NCBI RefSeq assembly: GCF_025961575.1
Contig: NZ_JAOQNX010000016.1
Coordinates: 46,112-110,111 of the forward strand
Source of the DNA: Rhodoblastus acidophilus
GTDB taxonomy: Bacteria; Pseudomonadota; Alphaproteobacteria; Rhizobiales; Beijerinckiaceae
Reading direction: 5' to 3'
DNA length: 64,000 nt
This document shows positions 25,433 through 34,903 of the stretch, piece after piece (the stretch's first letter is position 1; the number at the start of each line of letters is the position of its first letter). The translations under genes were made by a program, and so were the position numbers. Below the pieces are notes generated by a model that saw nothing but the letters and a program-made list of their open reading frames with translations, was not told the DNA's origin and did not search any database.

Positions 25433-27445
25433 TCAATTGTCGAGGAACGACCGCAATTTTCGGCTGCGGCTGGGATGCTTGAGTTTGCGAAGCGCCTTGG
25501 CCTCGATCTGGCGAATGCGTTCGCGCGTCACCGAGAACTGCTGCCCGACTTCTTCCAGCGTGTGATCGGTATTCATGCCGATGCCGAAGCGCATGCGCAG
25601 CACGCGCTCCTCGCGCGGGGTGAGCGAGGCCAGCACGCGCGTCGTGGTTTCGCGCAAGTTCGACTGGATCGCCGCGTCGATCGGCAGGATCGCATTCTTG
25701 TCCTCGATGAAATCGCCGAGGTGCGAATCCTCCTCGTCGCCGATCGGGGTTTCGAGCGAGATCGGCTCCTTGGCGATCTTCAGCACTTTACGCACCTTCT
25801 CCAGGGGCATGGCGAGCTTTTCGGCCAATTCCTCCGGCGTCGGCTCGCGGCCGATCTCGTGCAGCATCTGCCGCGAGGTCCGAACGATCTTGTTGATCGT
25901 CTCGATCATATGCACGGGAATGCGGATGGTGCGCGCCTGATCAGCAATCGAGCGGGTGATCGCCTGACGAATCCACCAGGTCGCATAAGTCGAGAATTTG
26001 TAGCCGCGCCGGTACTCGAACTTGTCCACCGCCTTCATCAGGCCGATGTTGCCTTCCTGAATGAGGTCGAGGAATTGCAAGCCGCGATTGGTGTATTTCT
26101 TGGCGATGGAGATGACGAGACGCAGGTTGGCCTCGACCATTTCCTTCTTGGCCTGACGGGCCTCGCGCTCGCCCTTCTGCACCATGTGGACGATCTTGCG
26201 GAACTCCTGGATTTCCAGGCCGGTTTCCGTGGCGAGCGCATGGATTTCGCTGCGCAGCTCGTGGATCTCGTCCTTGGAGGCCGCCACCAGCTCACGCCAG
26301 CCGCGCGCGCCCAATTTCGAGATGCGCAGCACCCATTTCGGATCGAGCTCCGCGCCATGATAGTTGCGGAAGAAATCGTCGCGGGCGACGCCATAGCTTT
26401 CGGCGAGCCGCAGCAGCTTGGTCTCCAGCCCGATCAGGCGGCGGTTGATGTCATAGAGCTGCTCGACCAGCGCGTCGATGCGGTTCTGGTTGAGCGACAG
26501 CGACTTGACGTCGGTGACGATCTCCTTCTTGAGCGTCTTGTACTTGCGCTCCTGGGCCGGGGTGAGCTGCTCGTTCTTGAGCTTGTTCTCGACATTCTGG
26601 TCCTGCAGCCGGCGCAGCTTTTTGTAGGCGTCGGCGACGCGGTCGAACGTCTCCAGAACCTTGGGCTTCAGCTCGGTTTCCATGGCGGAAAGCGACACGG
26701 AATTCTCCATGTCGTCTTCCTCGTCGAAATTCTCGCCCTGGATCGGCGGTTCGTCCTCGAGCCCAGCCGGGGGATTGCGGGGCGCCGTGGACGGAGCTTC
26801 GCCCTCCTCTTCGGCGTCCTCCTCGCCGGCCGCGCCGCCCTTGCCCTCGGGACCGGCATAGGTCGCTTCGAGGTCGATGATCTCGCGCAGCAACACCTTG
26901 CTGTCGACGAGTTCGTCGCGCCAGATGATGATGGCCTGGAAGGTGAGCGGGCTCTCGCACAGGCCGGCGATCATCGCCTCGCGCCCGGCTTCGATGCGCT
27001 TGGCGATGGCGATTTCGCCCTCGCGCGACAAAAGCTCCACCGAGCCCATTTCGCGCAGATACATGCGCACGGGGTCGTCGGTGCGGTCGGCGGGTTCGGA
27101 CGAGCGGGTGGCGACAGCGCGCGAGGTCGGCGCGGCCTCGGTCAGTTCGCCGGCTTCGGCCTCCTCCTCCTCGGCGGCCCCCTCTTCCTCGGCCTCTTCG
27201 GCGTCATCGCCCTCGATGACGTTGATGCTCATTTCATTGAGCATCGCATAGACGTCCTCAATCTGGTCGGAAGAGACTTCTTCCGAGGGCAGAACGGCGT
27301 TCAATTCGGCATAGGTGACGAAACCGCGTTTTTTCGCGGTCTTGATCATGCGCTTGACGGCGGCGTCCGACAGATCCAGCAAGGGGCTGTCGGCGACATC
27401 GGCAGCGGCCTCGCCCTCGGGTTTCGCGTCGTCTTTCTTGGCCAT
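25433..27445 (-). CDS. rpoD: RNA polymerase primary sigma factor sigma70
   Basis: 670 aa from ATG 27445 ([20 protein letters not shown]); an upstream in-frame extension is not conserved-looking. Region 1.1 near residues 20-90 ([20 protein letters not shown]). Acidic non-conserved region. Region 2 with [20 protein letters not shown] and [20 protein letters not shown]. Region 3 ([17 protein letters not shown]) and region 4 HTH ([40 protein letters not shown]). Second gene after dnaG with a 227-bp gap; a strong terminator follows. The rpsU gene of the classical operon is absent. Confidence 0.97.
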   Translation of the reverse strand: MAKKDDAKPEGEAAADVADSPLLDLSDAAVKRMIKTAKKRGFVTYAELNAVLPSEEVSSDQIEDVYAMLNEMSINVIEGDDAEEAEEEGAAEEEEAEAGELTEAAPTSRAVATRSSEPADRTDDPVRMYLREMGSVELLSREGEIAIAKRIEAGREAMIAGLCESPLTFQAIIIWRDELVDSKVLLREIIDLEATYAGPEGKGGAAGEEDAEEEGEAPSTAPRNPPAGLEDEPPIQGENFDEEDDMENSVSLSAMETELKPKVLETFDRVADAYKKLRRLQDQNVENKLKNEQLTPAQERKYKTLKKEIVTDVKSLSLNQNRIDALVEQLYDINRRLIGLETKLLRLAESYGVARDDFFRNYHGAELDPKWVLRISKLGARGWRELVAASKDEIHELRSEIHALATETGLEIQEFRKIVHMVQKGEREARQAKKEMVEANLRLVISIAKKYTNRGLQFLDLIQEGNIGLMKAVDKFEYRRGYKFSTYATWWIRQAITRSIADQARTIRIPVHMIETINKIVRTSRQMLHEIGREPTPEELAEKLAMPLEKVRKVLKIAKEPISLETPIGDEEDSHLGDFIEDKNAILPIDAAIQSNLRETTTRVLASLTPREERVLRMRFGIGMNTDHTLEEVGQQFSVTRERIRQIEAKALRKLKHPSRSRKLRSFLDN

Positions 27446-27672
27446 ATGGCGACTCCAGAATTTTCTGCGTGGCCCGACGACCCAAGCCGCGGGCGGGCGC
27501 CAAAGAAAGCGCCAATCGAGCCTGCTCGCGCTCCTCGATGTGAGAAACGCGGACAAGCTCAAGAATTCATCGTCGGCGTCCCAACCGGGTTGAGTCGCCC
27601 TTGTCTTCAGGTTGCGCGGAAAGTTTTAAGGCCCGCTTAACCAAACCATTTCGCACGGCGCCGACTCTGGCG

Positions 27673-29559
27673 TCAGACATTTTTCTCTTCGCGACCCGAG
27701 GATGCGCCGAACCCTTCAATCGTCGCCTCCACGCCCTCGAGCGCCGAAAGTTGCGCCTTGATATCCGCAAGAGCGGCGAAATTGGCGTCGCTCGGCGCGC
27801 TCGCCAGCACCGCCTCCGCCTGCCGCAATTCCCTATTTAGCGCGCGCTGCTTGCGATGCAAGGCCAGAGCCTGCCGCAAAACCTCGTCTGCGTCATTTTC
27901 GTGGGCGCTTCGCCTTACGCACCACAATGTCGAAAGTGTGGCATTGCTGGCCAAGCTCTCGAAAAAAGCCTCGAATCCTCGGGCGCCGAGCTTTTCCCTC
28001 AGCGTTTCCGGCGACATGTCGGGCTCGGCCAGCCCCAGCAGCGCGTCGCACAATTTCGCCCCCGCCGCGCCGGCAAAATCAAGCCGGGCGAGATCCTCGG
28101 CATGGCGGACGATCAGATTGGGATGATTGACCAACAGCGCGAGAATGAGGGTTTCGCGCGGCGCCGGCGCCTCCTTGGGCGGCGAGAACAGGCTTGATTG
28201 CAACAGCGCGGAGCTGGCGACCGGCGCGCGCGCTCCTGGACGCTGCGCCCCACCGCCGCCCCGCCGGGCGACGAATGGTTCGCGCCGCGCGCGTCCGAAC
28301 AATTGAAACTGCCGGTCGCGAAAATCGTCGAGATAGTGGCGGCGCAAAACCTCGTCGCGAATCTGCCCGGCGCAATCGCGCAGCCGCCGCTCGAAGGCGG
28401 CGCGGCGCTCGGGCGTATCCAGCGGCTGCGCCTCGGCTTCGCGGGCAAAAATCATCTCCGACATCGGCTTGGCCGCGGCCAAAACCGCCTCGAGCGCGGC
28501 GGCGCCGCCGGTCCGGGCGAGATCGTCGGGGTCCTGCCCCTCGGGCAAAAGCGCGAATCGCAGACTTTTGCCCGGCCCGATCAACGGCAGCGCAGTTTCG
28601 ACGGCGCGGAACGCCGCCTTTCGCCCGGCGCGGTCGCCGTCGAAGCAGAGAATCGGCTCCTCCGCCATTTTCCATAGGAGCTCGCATTGCTCCGGCGTCA
28701 GCGCCGTCCCAAGCCCGGCCACGACATGGTCGAGCCCCACCATGCTCATGGCGATGACGTCGACATAGCCCTCGACGGCGATCACGGTTCCCCGCTCATG
28801 CGCCGCCTTGCGAGCGACATGCAGGTTGTAGAGGTTAGCCCCCTTGTGGAACAGCGGGGTCTCCGCCGAATTCTTGTATTTCGGCTGGATCTCCTTGCTC
28901 ATCGCCCGCCCGCCGAAAGCGATGACTTTTCCGGCGCGGTCACAAATCGGGAACATCACGCGGTCGCGAAAGAAATCGTAGGGGACGGCGATCCCCTCGC
29001 CATGGGTGAGCAGGCCCGCCTCCTTCATCACCTCGGCGTCGCAGCCCTTTCCGGCGAGATAATCGCGCAAGGCAAAACGCTCATTGGGCGCATAGCCGAG
29101 CCGAAATTTTTTGCGCGCCTCTTCAGAAATACCGCGCTCCGCCAGATAGGCGCGCGCCCTGCTTCCCGCGCTGCTGCGCAGAACTTTCTCGAAAAAATCG
29201 GCGGCGAATTCGAGCGCTTCCAGGTGAGTCGCGCGTTTCTTTTCGGCGGCGGCGCTTTCCACCGTCTCCACCGGCAGGGAGAGGCCGGCGAGACCGGCGA
29301 GCTGCTCCACCGCTTCGGGAAAGGGCAGGCCTTGCGTCTCCATCACGAATTCAAAGATGTCGCCATTCTTGCCCGCGGAGAAATCGAAAAACTGCCCCTT
29401 CTGGTCGTTCACATAGAAGGACGGGGTTTTTTCGGCGGTGAACGGCGACAGGCCGCGCCATTCCCGGCCCTGCTTCTTCAGCCGAACGCGCTGGCCCGCG
29501 ACCTCCGACATGGGAAGCCGCGCCCGGATCTCGTCGAGAAAGGAGGGCGTGAATTTCAT
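27673..29559 (-). CDS. dnaG: DNA primase lacking zinc-finger ligands
   Basis: 628 aa from ATG 29559 (MKFTPSFLDEIRARLPMSEV). N-terminal domain retains the fold, but the CPFH and HCFGC ligands are replaced: SPFT at 38-41 and DFSA at 59-62, so no zinc can bind as in E. coli DnaG. The same change is recalled from other Rhizobiales primases. TOPRIM motifs are intact (AVEGYVDVIAMSMVGLDHVV, LCFDGDRAGRKAAFRA). The C-terminal DnaB-binding region is divergent. Makes RNA primers for replication. Upstream of rpoD. Confidence 0.95.
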   Translation of the reverse strand: MKFTPSFLDEIRARLPMSEVAGQRVRLKKQGREWRGLSPFTAEKTPSFYVNDQKGQFFDFSAGKNGDIFEFVMETQGLPFPEAVEQLAGLAGLSLPVETVESAAAEKKRATHLEALEFAADFFEKVLRSSAGSRARAYLAERGISEEARKKFRLGYAPNERFALRDYLAGKGCDAEVMKEAGLLTHGEGIAVPYDFFRDRVMFPICDRAGKVIAFGGRAMSKEIQPKYKNSAETPLFHKGANLYNLHVARKAAHERGTVIAVEGYVDVIAMSMVGLDHVVAGLGTALTPEQCELLWKMAEEPILCFDGDRAGRKAAFRAVETALPLIGPGKSLRFALLPEGQDPDDLARTGGAAALEAVLAAAKPMSEMIFAREAEAQPLDTPERRAAFERRLRDCAGQIRDEVLRRHYLDDFRDRQFQLFGRARREPFVARRGGGGAQRPGARAPVASSALLQSSLFSPPKEAPAPRETLILALLVNHPNLIVRHAEDLARLDFAGAAGAKLCDALLGLAEPDMSPETLREKLGARGFEAFFESLASNATLSTLWCVRRSAHENDADEVLRQALALHRKQRALNRELRQAEAVLASAPSDANFAALADIKAQLSALEGVEATIEGFGASSGREEKNV

Positions 29560-29738
29560 CTTTAGGTCAGATTGCTCGCCTAACTGACATGGAATCGTCC
29601 CATTCCGCATGCAAGGCGCGCGGAAAATTGTCGCCGCTATCCACAGGGCGGCCAGCCAACGAAAGCCATATGGACCTTCCCCGGACCTTTGACTAGAGAA
29701 CTCGCGCCCTAACCGGGGCGCCAACCCTATGAGACGCC

Positions 29739-30548
29739 ATGCGCCTGCTTGCCAAATTCGCCGAGATGAAGAAACAGGGCGAGAAAATCGCCACCATGAC
29801 CGCCTATGACGCCCCGCAGGCGCGGGCGCAGCAAGCGGCCGGCATCGACGCCATCCTGGTCGGCGACAGCGTCGGCGTGAACATTTTGGGCTACGCCAGC
29901 GAGCGCGAGGTGACGCTCGCCGACATGATCCACCACACCGCCGCCGTCCGCCGCGGCGCGCCCGACACTTTTATTTATTCGGACCTGCCCTTCGCCACCT
30001 ACGACACGCCGGACCAGGCGGTGAAGAGTGGGCTGGCCCTGCAAAAGGCCGGCGCCAATGCGGTCAAATTCGAGGGCGCGCATGCCGAAATCGTGCGGGC
30101 GCTGATCGGCGCCGGCGTGCCGGTCTGCGGCCACATCGGCTACGAGCCGCAAACCGGCGAGCGCCGCGTCCACGGCAAGACGATCGCCGAGGCCGAGCGC
30201 CTGCGCGCCGAGGCGAAGACGCTGGATGAAGCCGGCGTCTACATGCTGGTGCTGGAGCTGGTGCCGGCCGAACTCGCCGGGATCATCAGCAAGGAGATCA
30301 AGGCGGCGACGATCGGCATCGGCGCGGGGCCGGGAACCGACGGACAGGTGCTCGTCTTCCCCGACGTGCTCGGCTACACCGAGCGCAATTTCAGGCACAA
30401 CAAGCGCTACGCCGAAGTCGGATCGGCCATGGAATCAGCGACCGCGTCCTATGTCGCCGACGTGAAACAGGGGATTTTCCCGACCACGTCCAATTGCGCC
30501 GTCATGCCGCCGGAGGTGCTGGCGCAGCTCTGCAAAAAGGCGGGGTAA
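29739..30548 (+). CDS. panB: 3-Methyl-2-oxobutanoate hydroxymethyltransferase
   Basis: 269 aa. First committed step of pantothenate synthesis: adds a hydroxymethyl group from 5,10-methylene-THF to alpha-ketoisovalerate. Motifs: MTAYDAPQARAQQAAGIDAI, LVGDSVGVNILGY with the Mg-binding Asp, ANAVKFEGAHAEIVRALIGA, and GIGAGPGTDGQVLVFPDVLG. ATG at 29739, divergent from dnaG with 179 bp between. panC is not adjacent. Confidence 0.95.
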   Translation: MRLLAKFAEMKKQGEKIATMTAYDAPQARAQQAAGIDAILVGDSVGVNILGYASEREVTLADMIHHTAAVRRGAPDTFIYSDLPFATYDTPDQAVKSGLALQKAGANAVKFEGAHAEIVRALIGAGVPVCGHIGYEPQTGERRVHGKTIAEAERLRAEAKTLDEAGVYMLVLELVPAELAGIISKEIKAATIGIGAGPGTDGQVLVFPDVLGYTERNFRHNKRYAEVGSAMESATASYVADVKQGIFPTTSNCAVMPPEVLAQLCKKAG

Positions 30549-30550
30549 AA

Positions 30551-30600
30551 GCTCCCTCGCCCCGCTCTAGCGGGGAGAGGGCGGGGGGTGAGGGGCTGGG
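30551..30600. repeat. Dispersed CTCCCCG...CGGGGAGAGGG repeat
   Basis: CTCCCTCGCCCCGCTCTAGC followed by GGGGAGAGGGCGGGGGGTGA and GGGGC. The inverted arms CCCCGCTCTAGCGGGG form a hairpin. Same type as the abundant intergenic repeats of Rhizobiales (CCTCTCCCCGC-GCGGGGAGAGG). It lies between convergent panB and the YfhO-like gene and may terminate both. A partial second copy (CCTCTCCCCGCGGG, 30640-30653) forms the end of the next gene. Confidence 0.7.
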
Positions 30601-30635
30601 GCGGTGGCTTCAGCGTCCTCAGGAAAGATCGCGCC

Positions 30636-32978
30636 CTATCCTCTCCCCGCGGGCGAACCGCCCGGCCAAAACCGCCAGAACGCCCGCACCGGCTCGAACT
30701 GGAACCGCACCCTGTGCGCGCCAGGAGGCAGCCGCACCGCCCGGAACATCATGTTCGCCTTCAAAAGCTCGGCCTCGACGCCATCGACATAAACCGCCTG
30801 CCAGTTCTGCCAGACATCGTTGAGCACGAGGAATCCCCCGCCCGCAGGCGCCGTCGCGTCGACATCGACAAAGGTGTTTTCGTAAGTGACGATCCGCGCC
30901 GCGCCGGCCTCGCCGCCGGGCTCCGTCTGGCACAGGCCGAGCCGCGCGCAATCCGCCCGATCCAGCAGCACATTCTTGCGATAATCGAGATCGGGCACGC
31001 CGCCCTTCTCCGCCAGCGCGGCGAAATCGGCGACAACAGCCCGCCCGGGCGCCAGCACGCGCGGCAGCGCGTCCTTGTTCTCGTAGATAAAGGCGTCGGC
31101 GGTCTGCTTCACCAGCGGCAGATCGCCCGGCTTGAGCGTCGTGTCGATCTGCTCGGCGGGCACGCCGGTGGCGATCCAGCGCAAGCCGAACAGATTGGCC
31201 ATCGGCGATTTGTAGGAGGGGAAGGCCGGCGAGAACACCCGTTGCTCCGGCACGGCGACATGGTCATTGGCCCGGGTCACATCGATAAACGTCTGCAGAC
31301 GAATCGGATTGTAACCGAGGTCCATATCGAATCCGTGGGTCAGCCCGGCGTTCGGCCAATGGAAGTCGATGGCGGCCAATTCCACGCGGTCGCGGCGGTC
31401 GCCGCCGTTCTCGGCCAGCTTTGCCTTCAGGAACAGAATCGTCTCGTTCCGCGTCGCCTCGCGCAGCACGTCATAGGTTTGCGGCGGCAGCGCCGTGGAC
31501 TGGTTCGGCGCATTGTTGATCGACAGATCGAAGGTAAGCGGCAGGCCGATCAGCAGCAGCCCCAGCACCGGCCGCCCCGGCATTTTGCGCGCGAGAAACA
31601 GCCCGCCGAACGCCAGAGCAAAGCACACCAGCGCAAAACCGACCGCCCAAAGCGCCTCCGCATGGCCCTTGGCCAGCGCCACCCCGACGCAGGCGAGCAG
31701 CACCGCGCCCAGCAGCGCAAAGCCCAGGCGCGCCCGCCGCGCGTCAGCAGACGCGCGCAAAAATTCGGAAACGCAGAACCCGCCGAGCACAGCGGCGAAG
31801 GCGCCGATCTGAAACGTGGCGTCCGCCGGGCGGCGGAACAGATTGGCCCCGGGCACGTCGAACAGAGCCGGAAACACCGGCGTGTACTTGCCAATGGCGT
31901 AGACATACATGGCCAGCAGCGCGCCGAAGAAAAACAAGGCCGGCCCCCGGAAAACCCAGCCGCGCCCCACCCCGAACACCAAAAGCGCCGCCACCGGCAG
32001 CGCGCCAAAATAAAGCTCGCCCATGTTGCGGGCGATGTAGAGGCCGGTCTCGCCCCAACCCGGGGAGGGCGGCCCCCAGAAGGCGGACAGCGGCCCATGC
32101 ACGTCAAACAGATTGGCGACAAAGGCGGTCAGGACGGAGGCCGGATGCAGCGAGCCGCGCATCGCCCCTTCCAGCGTGATCTCGGAGCGATTGGATTGCT
32201 CCGCCAGCGCAATGGTCCACAAAAGCGCCGGCCCCGCGACGACCAGCCCGACCAGCGTGCCGCCCGCCAGCGGCAAAAACATGCGCGCAAACCGCCGGCC
32301 CACGGACAGCCCGTCCCCCTGCGACGCAAACCCGCGGTAGAGCACGAAGGCGGCGAGCACCAAACAAAACAGCCAGCCGATCTGGTCGCGCCCCAACACC
32401 ATGAAGGCGGCGAACAGCCCGGCGACCGCGCCCCACAGGAACGACGCCCGATCCAGCGCCCGGTTCAGCGCCCAGAACGCCAGCGGAAACCACGAAAAGC
32501 TCAGGATTTGCCCGGTGTGCTGGATGCGCCAGGCCGCCGAACCGCCGTAAGCAAAAGCCAGCGCCGCCACCAGCCCGCCGGCCGCGAAAAACCCCTTGTC
32601 GCGGAAATAGAGCATCCAGCCGATGCCCCCAAGCGTCAGCATCAAAAAGGCGACGCCATCGGCCTGCTGGAAATTCGGCTCGGGGACCAACACGGCCAGC
32701 GCCAGATAAAGCGGCGCAAAAATCAGGCTTTGCGGGTCGGCGATCTGCGGCATGCCCGCAAAAACATTGGGCGTCCACCAGGGCGCCGCGCCGCGATGCA
32801 GGGAATGAGCGAGGAAGGACAGTTGCGGCTGGAAATGCGCCTTGGCGTCCCAGGGGATGGTGACCTGTCCCGACACCCACGGCCAGCACAGATAAAGGCT
32901 GGCGGCGCAGAAAATCACAATCGAGGCGAAGAAGACCCGAAGGGGCTCAGTTTTCGGCGGAGGGGGGAACGTCGACAT
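30636..32978 (-). CDS. YfhO-like multi-spanning membrane protein
   Basis: 780 aa from ATG 32978. Some 12 or more membrane helices with GT-C-like topology: first loop IPWDAKAHFQPQLSFLAHSL, then PWWTPNVFAGMPQIADPQSL, the pattern of YfhO/Wzy-like lipid-linked glycosyltransferases. The soluble C-terminal third (GPRVLAPGRA-type region, VTYENTFVDVDATAPAGGGF) is extracytoplasmic and beta-rich. Likely decorates an envelope polymer; donor and acceptor unknown. It overlaps the end of ribA by 32 bp. The last codons and stop are formed by a repeat fragment. Confidence 0.75.
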   Translation of the reverse strand: MSTFPPPPKTEPLRVFFASIVIFCAASLYLCWPWVSGQVTIPWDAKAHFQPQLSFLAHSLHRGAAPWWTPNVFAGMPQIADPQSLIFAPLYLALAVLVPEPNFQQADGVAFLMLTLGGIGWMLYFRDKGFFAAGGLVAALAFAYGGSAAWRIQHTGQILSFSWFPLAFWALNRALDRASFLWGAVAGLFAAFMVLGRDQIGWLFCLVLAAFVLYRGFASQGDGLSVGRRFARMFLPLAGGTLVGLVVAGPALLWTIALAEQSNRSEITLEGAMRGSLHPASVLTAFVANLFDVHGPLSAFWGPPSPGWGETGLYIARNMGELYFGALPVAALLVFGVGRGWVFRGPALFFFGALLAMYVYAIGKYTPVFPALFDVPGANLFRRPADATFQIGAFAAVLGGFCVSEFLRASADARRARLGFALLGAVLLACVGVALAKGHAEALWAVGFALVCFALAFGGLFLARKMPGRPVLGLLLIGLPLTFDLSINNAPNQSTALPPQTYDVLREATRNETILFLKAKLAENGGDRRDRVELAAIDFHWPNAGLTHGFDMDLGYNPIRLQTFIDVTRANDHVAVPEQRVFSPAFPSYKSPMANLFGLRWIATGVPAEQIDTTLKPGDLPLVKQTADAFIYENKDALPRVLAPGRAVVADFAALAEKGGVPDLDYRKNVLLDRADCARLGLCQTEPGGEAGAARIVTYENTFVDVDATAPAGGGFLVLNDVWQNWQAVYVDGVEAELLKANMMFRAVRLPPGAHRVRFQFEPVRAFWRFWPGGSPAGRG

Positions 32979-34041
32979 CAAGGAAATGGCCTGCCCTGTC
33001 GCGCTTGGTGGCGAGATAATGGATGTTCTGCGGCGTCGGCCGGCCCTGGATGCGCTGGTCGCTGACCTCCAGCCCGGCGGCGCGCAAAGCCTCGATCTTT
33101 TTCGGATTGTTGGTCATCAGCCGCACGCGGGTCACGCCCAGGAGGTCGAGCATGCGCGCGGCATAGCCGAAGCGGCGCTGGTCCAGCCCGAACCCTAAAA
33201 TTTCGTCGGCGTCATAGGTGTCATGCCCCTTGGCCTGCAAGCCGTAAGCGCGCACCTTGTTGGCGAGCCCGTTGCCGCGCCCCTCCTGGTCCAGATAGAG
33301 AATGACGCCGCCGCCATTCTCGGCCATGAATTTGGCGGTGTGGCGCAACTGGTCGCCGCAGTCGCATTTCAGCGAGCCGAACAGATCGCCGGTCAGACAG
33401 GCCGAATGCAGCCGCACATGCACGGGGCCGGACAGATCGGGATCGCCGACAATCACCGCCGCCTGGTCCCTCAACCCCTCGCCGCCGCGAAACACGGCGA
33501 TCTCGGAATGCGGCGCGCCCTCAAGCGGCACAGGCGCCCGCCCGATCAAACGCAAGGACGTGATTTTTCGCGCGCGAAAAGCGCGGATGTCACAGCCGGC
33601 GACCTCATTCAGCCCCGCGACCGGCGCCTCCAGTTTGATGAGAATCGCGGCGGGCAGCAGATGGGCGAGACGCAGCAGATCGAGCGCCGCCTCCTCCCCC
33701 GGCACAGCCTTTTGGACCGGCGCATCGATGCGCGCGTCCTCGTCCAGGATCAGCGCGGTGATGCGCTCGATGTCGATCTTTTGCAGAGCGATCAGCCCCG
33801 GCCCGTCGCGCTCGACGCCCAACCGTCCGAGCCGCTGCATGGTGAGGATCAGCCGCGCCCCACCAATCCTGTCCAGAACGTCCGCCGCGTGCGCATCCAA
33901 TTGCTCGGCGGGATAGACCAAAATCTTTTGCGCGCCCTCGACCAGCACGACGGGCCGTCCGGCGCGCAATTCCGCGACGCCGCGCTCGACGGAGACGGTA
34001 GAACTTTCGTTCGCCGGAAACAGACCGGAAATATCGTACAA
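32947..34041 (-). CDS. ribA: GTP cyclohydrolase II with degenerate N-terminal domain
   Basis: 364 aa. The C-terminal half (from about residue 165) is a full RibA: zinc ligands in SACLTGDLFGSLKCDCGDQL, GGVILYLDQEGRGNGLANKV, and RLMTNNPKKIEALRAAGLEV. It opens GTP to start riboflavin synthesis. The N-terminal 150 residues resemble a DHBP-synthase fold but lack the REGDL-type active-site loop (reads RPVVLVEGAQKILVYPAEQL), so RibB activity is unlikely. The ATG at 34041 gives the whole frame; a shorter start is possible. Confidence 0.9.
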   Translation of the reverse strand: MYDISGLFPANESSTVSVERGVAELRAGRPVVLVEGAQKILVYPAEQLDAHAADVLDRIGGARLILTMQRLGRLGVERDGPGLIALQKIDIERITALILDEDARIDAPVQKAVPGEEAALDLLRLAHLLPAAILIKLEAPVAGLNEVAGCDIRAFRARKITSLRLIGRAPVPLEGAPHSEIAVFRGGEGLRDQAAVIVGDPDLSGPVHVRLHSACLTGDLFGSLKCDCGDQLRHTAKFMAENGGGVILYLDQEGRGNGLANKVRAYGLQAKGHDTYDADEILGFGLDQRRFGYAARMLDLLGVTRVRLMTNNPKKIEALRAAGLEVSDQRIQGRPTPQNIHYLATKRDRAGHFLDVDVPPSAEN

Positions 34042-34203
34042 CGCGCGGAACTCCGAAGGCGGTGGCGCCGCTTACATAATGCCTTCAGCGGCAGAGGGCC
34101 AGCCTCAAGCGGGGCGAGGCCCTGAGCGCGGCGAAAAGTGAACCCGCCGCGGTCAAATTTTCGGGGTGAAAACGCGGCCGCCACACGATTTTGTTCCTGT
34201 TTT

Positions 34204-34219
34204 GTTTTCACGTGAAACA
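34204..34219. promoter_or_regulatory. parS-like ParB-binding palindrome
   Basis: GTTTTCACGTGAAACA matches the bacterial parS consensus TGTTTCACGTGAAACA at 14 of 16 positions, with the core TTTCACGTGAAA fully palindromic. It lies in a non-coding AT-rich stretch. ParB binding is inferred, not shown. parAB are not in the window. Confidence 0.55.
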
Positions 34220-34496
34220 TTTTCAACACGCAGAATCAGTTCAACTTATTGTTCTAAAGCCATGAATCCGGCGCACTTACCCCAAAACCGCCGCGCTACA
34301 TCTTGTATGCAACCGCTGACGTGCATGCGCGAAAATCGACGTTTTTTGACGTTTTTTGACACGAAATTCGCAAGAATCGCGCAAATTTTCACTGTTTTTG
34401 CGTCACGCCTCACAATCTTAAGTTGAAATTCGCGGGCGCCCCAAAAATCAAGCGCTCCACGAGAACGAGACTTTCGCCTCAGCCACGCACCCCGAA

Positions 34497-34531
34497 GTCG
34501 TCATGGCCGGGCGTCGTCCCGGCCATCCACG
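34497..34531. repeat. GTCATGGCCGGG-type repeat (copy B, half element)
   Basis: GTCGTCATGGCCGGGCGTCG followed by TCCCGGCCATCCACG: the left half-unit of the element seen at 24.2 and 54.4 kb. Arms GGCCGGG / CCCGGCC form a hairpin. The right half is missing. Located just beyond the 3' end of the broken antitoxin ORF, where a toxin gene would be expected. Confidence 0.75.
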
Positions 34532-34642
34532 CCGCCCCGCAACTGAGCCCCTTTCAGGTTGGCGCGGTCCTCATGCGCGGACAGCCTCACGCCCCAATCG
34601 CCAACCAGTTCTCCGCGATGACGCCGAGATATGAGCGCGCCA

Positions 34643-34903
34643 TCACCGCTCATCCCGCTCGGCCTGCTCATACGCGTCTCGCCCTTCCGCCATGAAGTCC
34701 GGCGAGAATTTCTCGAATTTTTCGAGCACGCCGGCCAGCGAACGGCGCGCCGGCCGAATGCGAATCTCGTCCCCAACCCGTTCAATCTCGACCTCAAGAT
34801 CGCTACGCTTATAAGCAAGCCCCGCCGGGATGCACGACGACCGGAGCGGATTGCCGGCGTAATCGTCGCCCCCAGTCACCGTCCAGACCTCGCCCCGCTT
34901 CAT
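34643..34903 (-). pseudogene. Chimeric remnant: MazF toxin start fused to a VapB-type antitoxin tail
   Basis: 86-codon open frame. Codons 1-18 (MKRGEVWTVTGGDDYAGN) are the conserved N-terminus of MazF/PemK toxins. Just after, the alternative frame reads APVVVH, matching the MazF PRPVVVVQ strand, so a one-base frameshift is present. From about codon 26 the sequence turns into the tail of a VapB/AbrB-type antitoxin (IPAGLAYKRSDLEVEIERVG then DEIRIRP, and FSPDFMAEGRDAYEQAERDE). The catalytic body of MazF and the DNA-binding start of the second antitoxin are gone. Product is probably non-functional. Confidence 0.75.

Larger units (their letters stand above)
34042..34642. other. 600-bp AT-richer non-coding stretch
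   Basis: No credible gene; the open frame at 34166-34426 has no ribosome site or protein-like composition. Contains a parS-like palindrome at 34204-34219, a 10-bp tandem repeat GACGTTTTTT (34338-34360), and a dispersed repeat half-element at 34497-34531. Base composition is visibly more AT-rich than the flanking genes between 34150 and 34430. It separates ribA from the broken toxin-antitoxin locus. Confidence 0.6.

Noticed and set aside
29637..29646. CTATCCACAG upstream of dnaG as a DnaA box
   Set aside because: Single site with a mismatch to TTATCCACA and no cluster, so not evidence for an origin.
30588..33065. Long plus-strand open frame opposite the YfhO-like gene
   Set aside because: Q/R-rich, no recognisable domain, begins inside a dispersed repeat; minus-strand membrane protein is much more convincing.
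34166..34426. 86-codon plus-strand open frame in the AT-rich spacer
   Set aside because: No ribosome site, no protein-like pattern, overlaps the parS-like palindrome and tandem repeat.
34570..34630. Possible toxin start (TGATG overlap, MARSYLGVIAENWLAIGA) after the chimeric antitoxin tail
   Set aside because: Only 18 codons before a stop, no PIN-domain signature, and it runs into the dispersed repeat.
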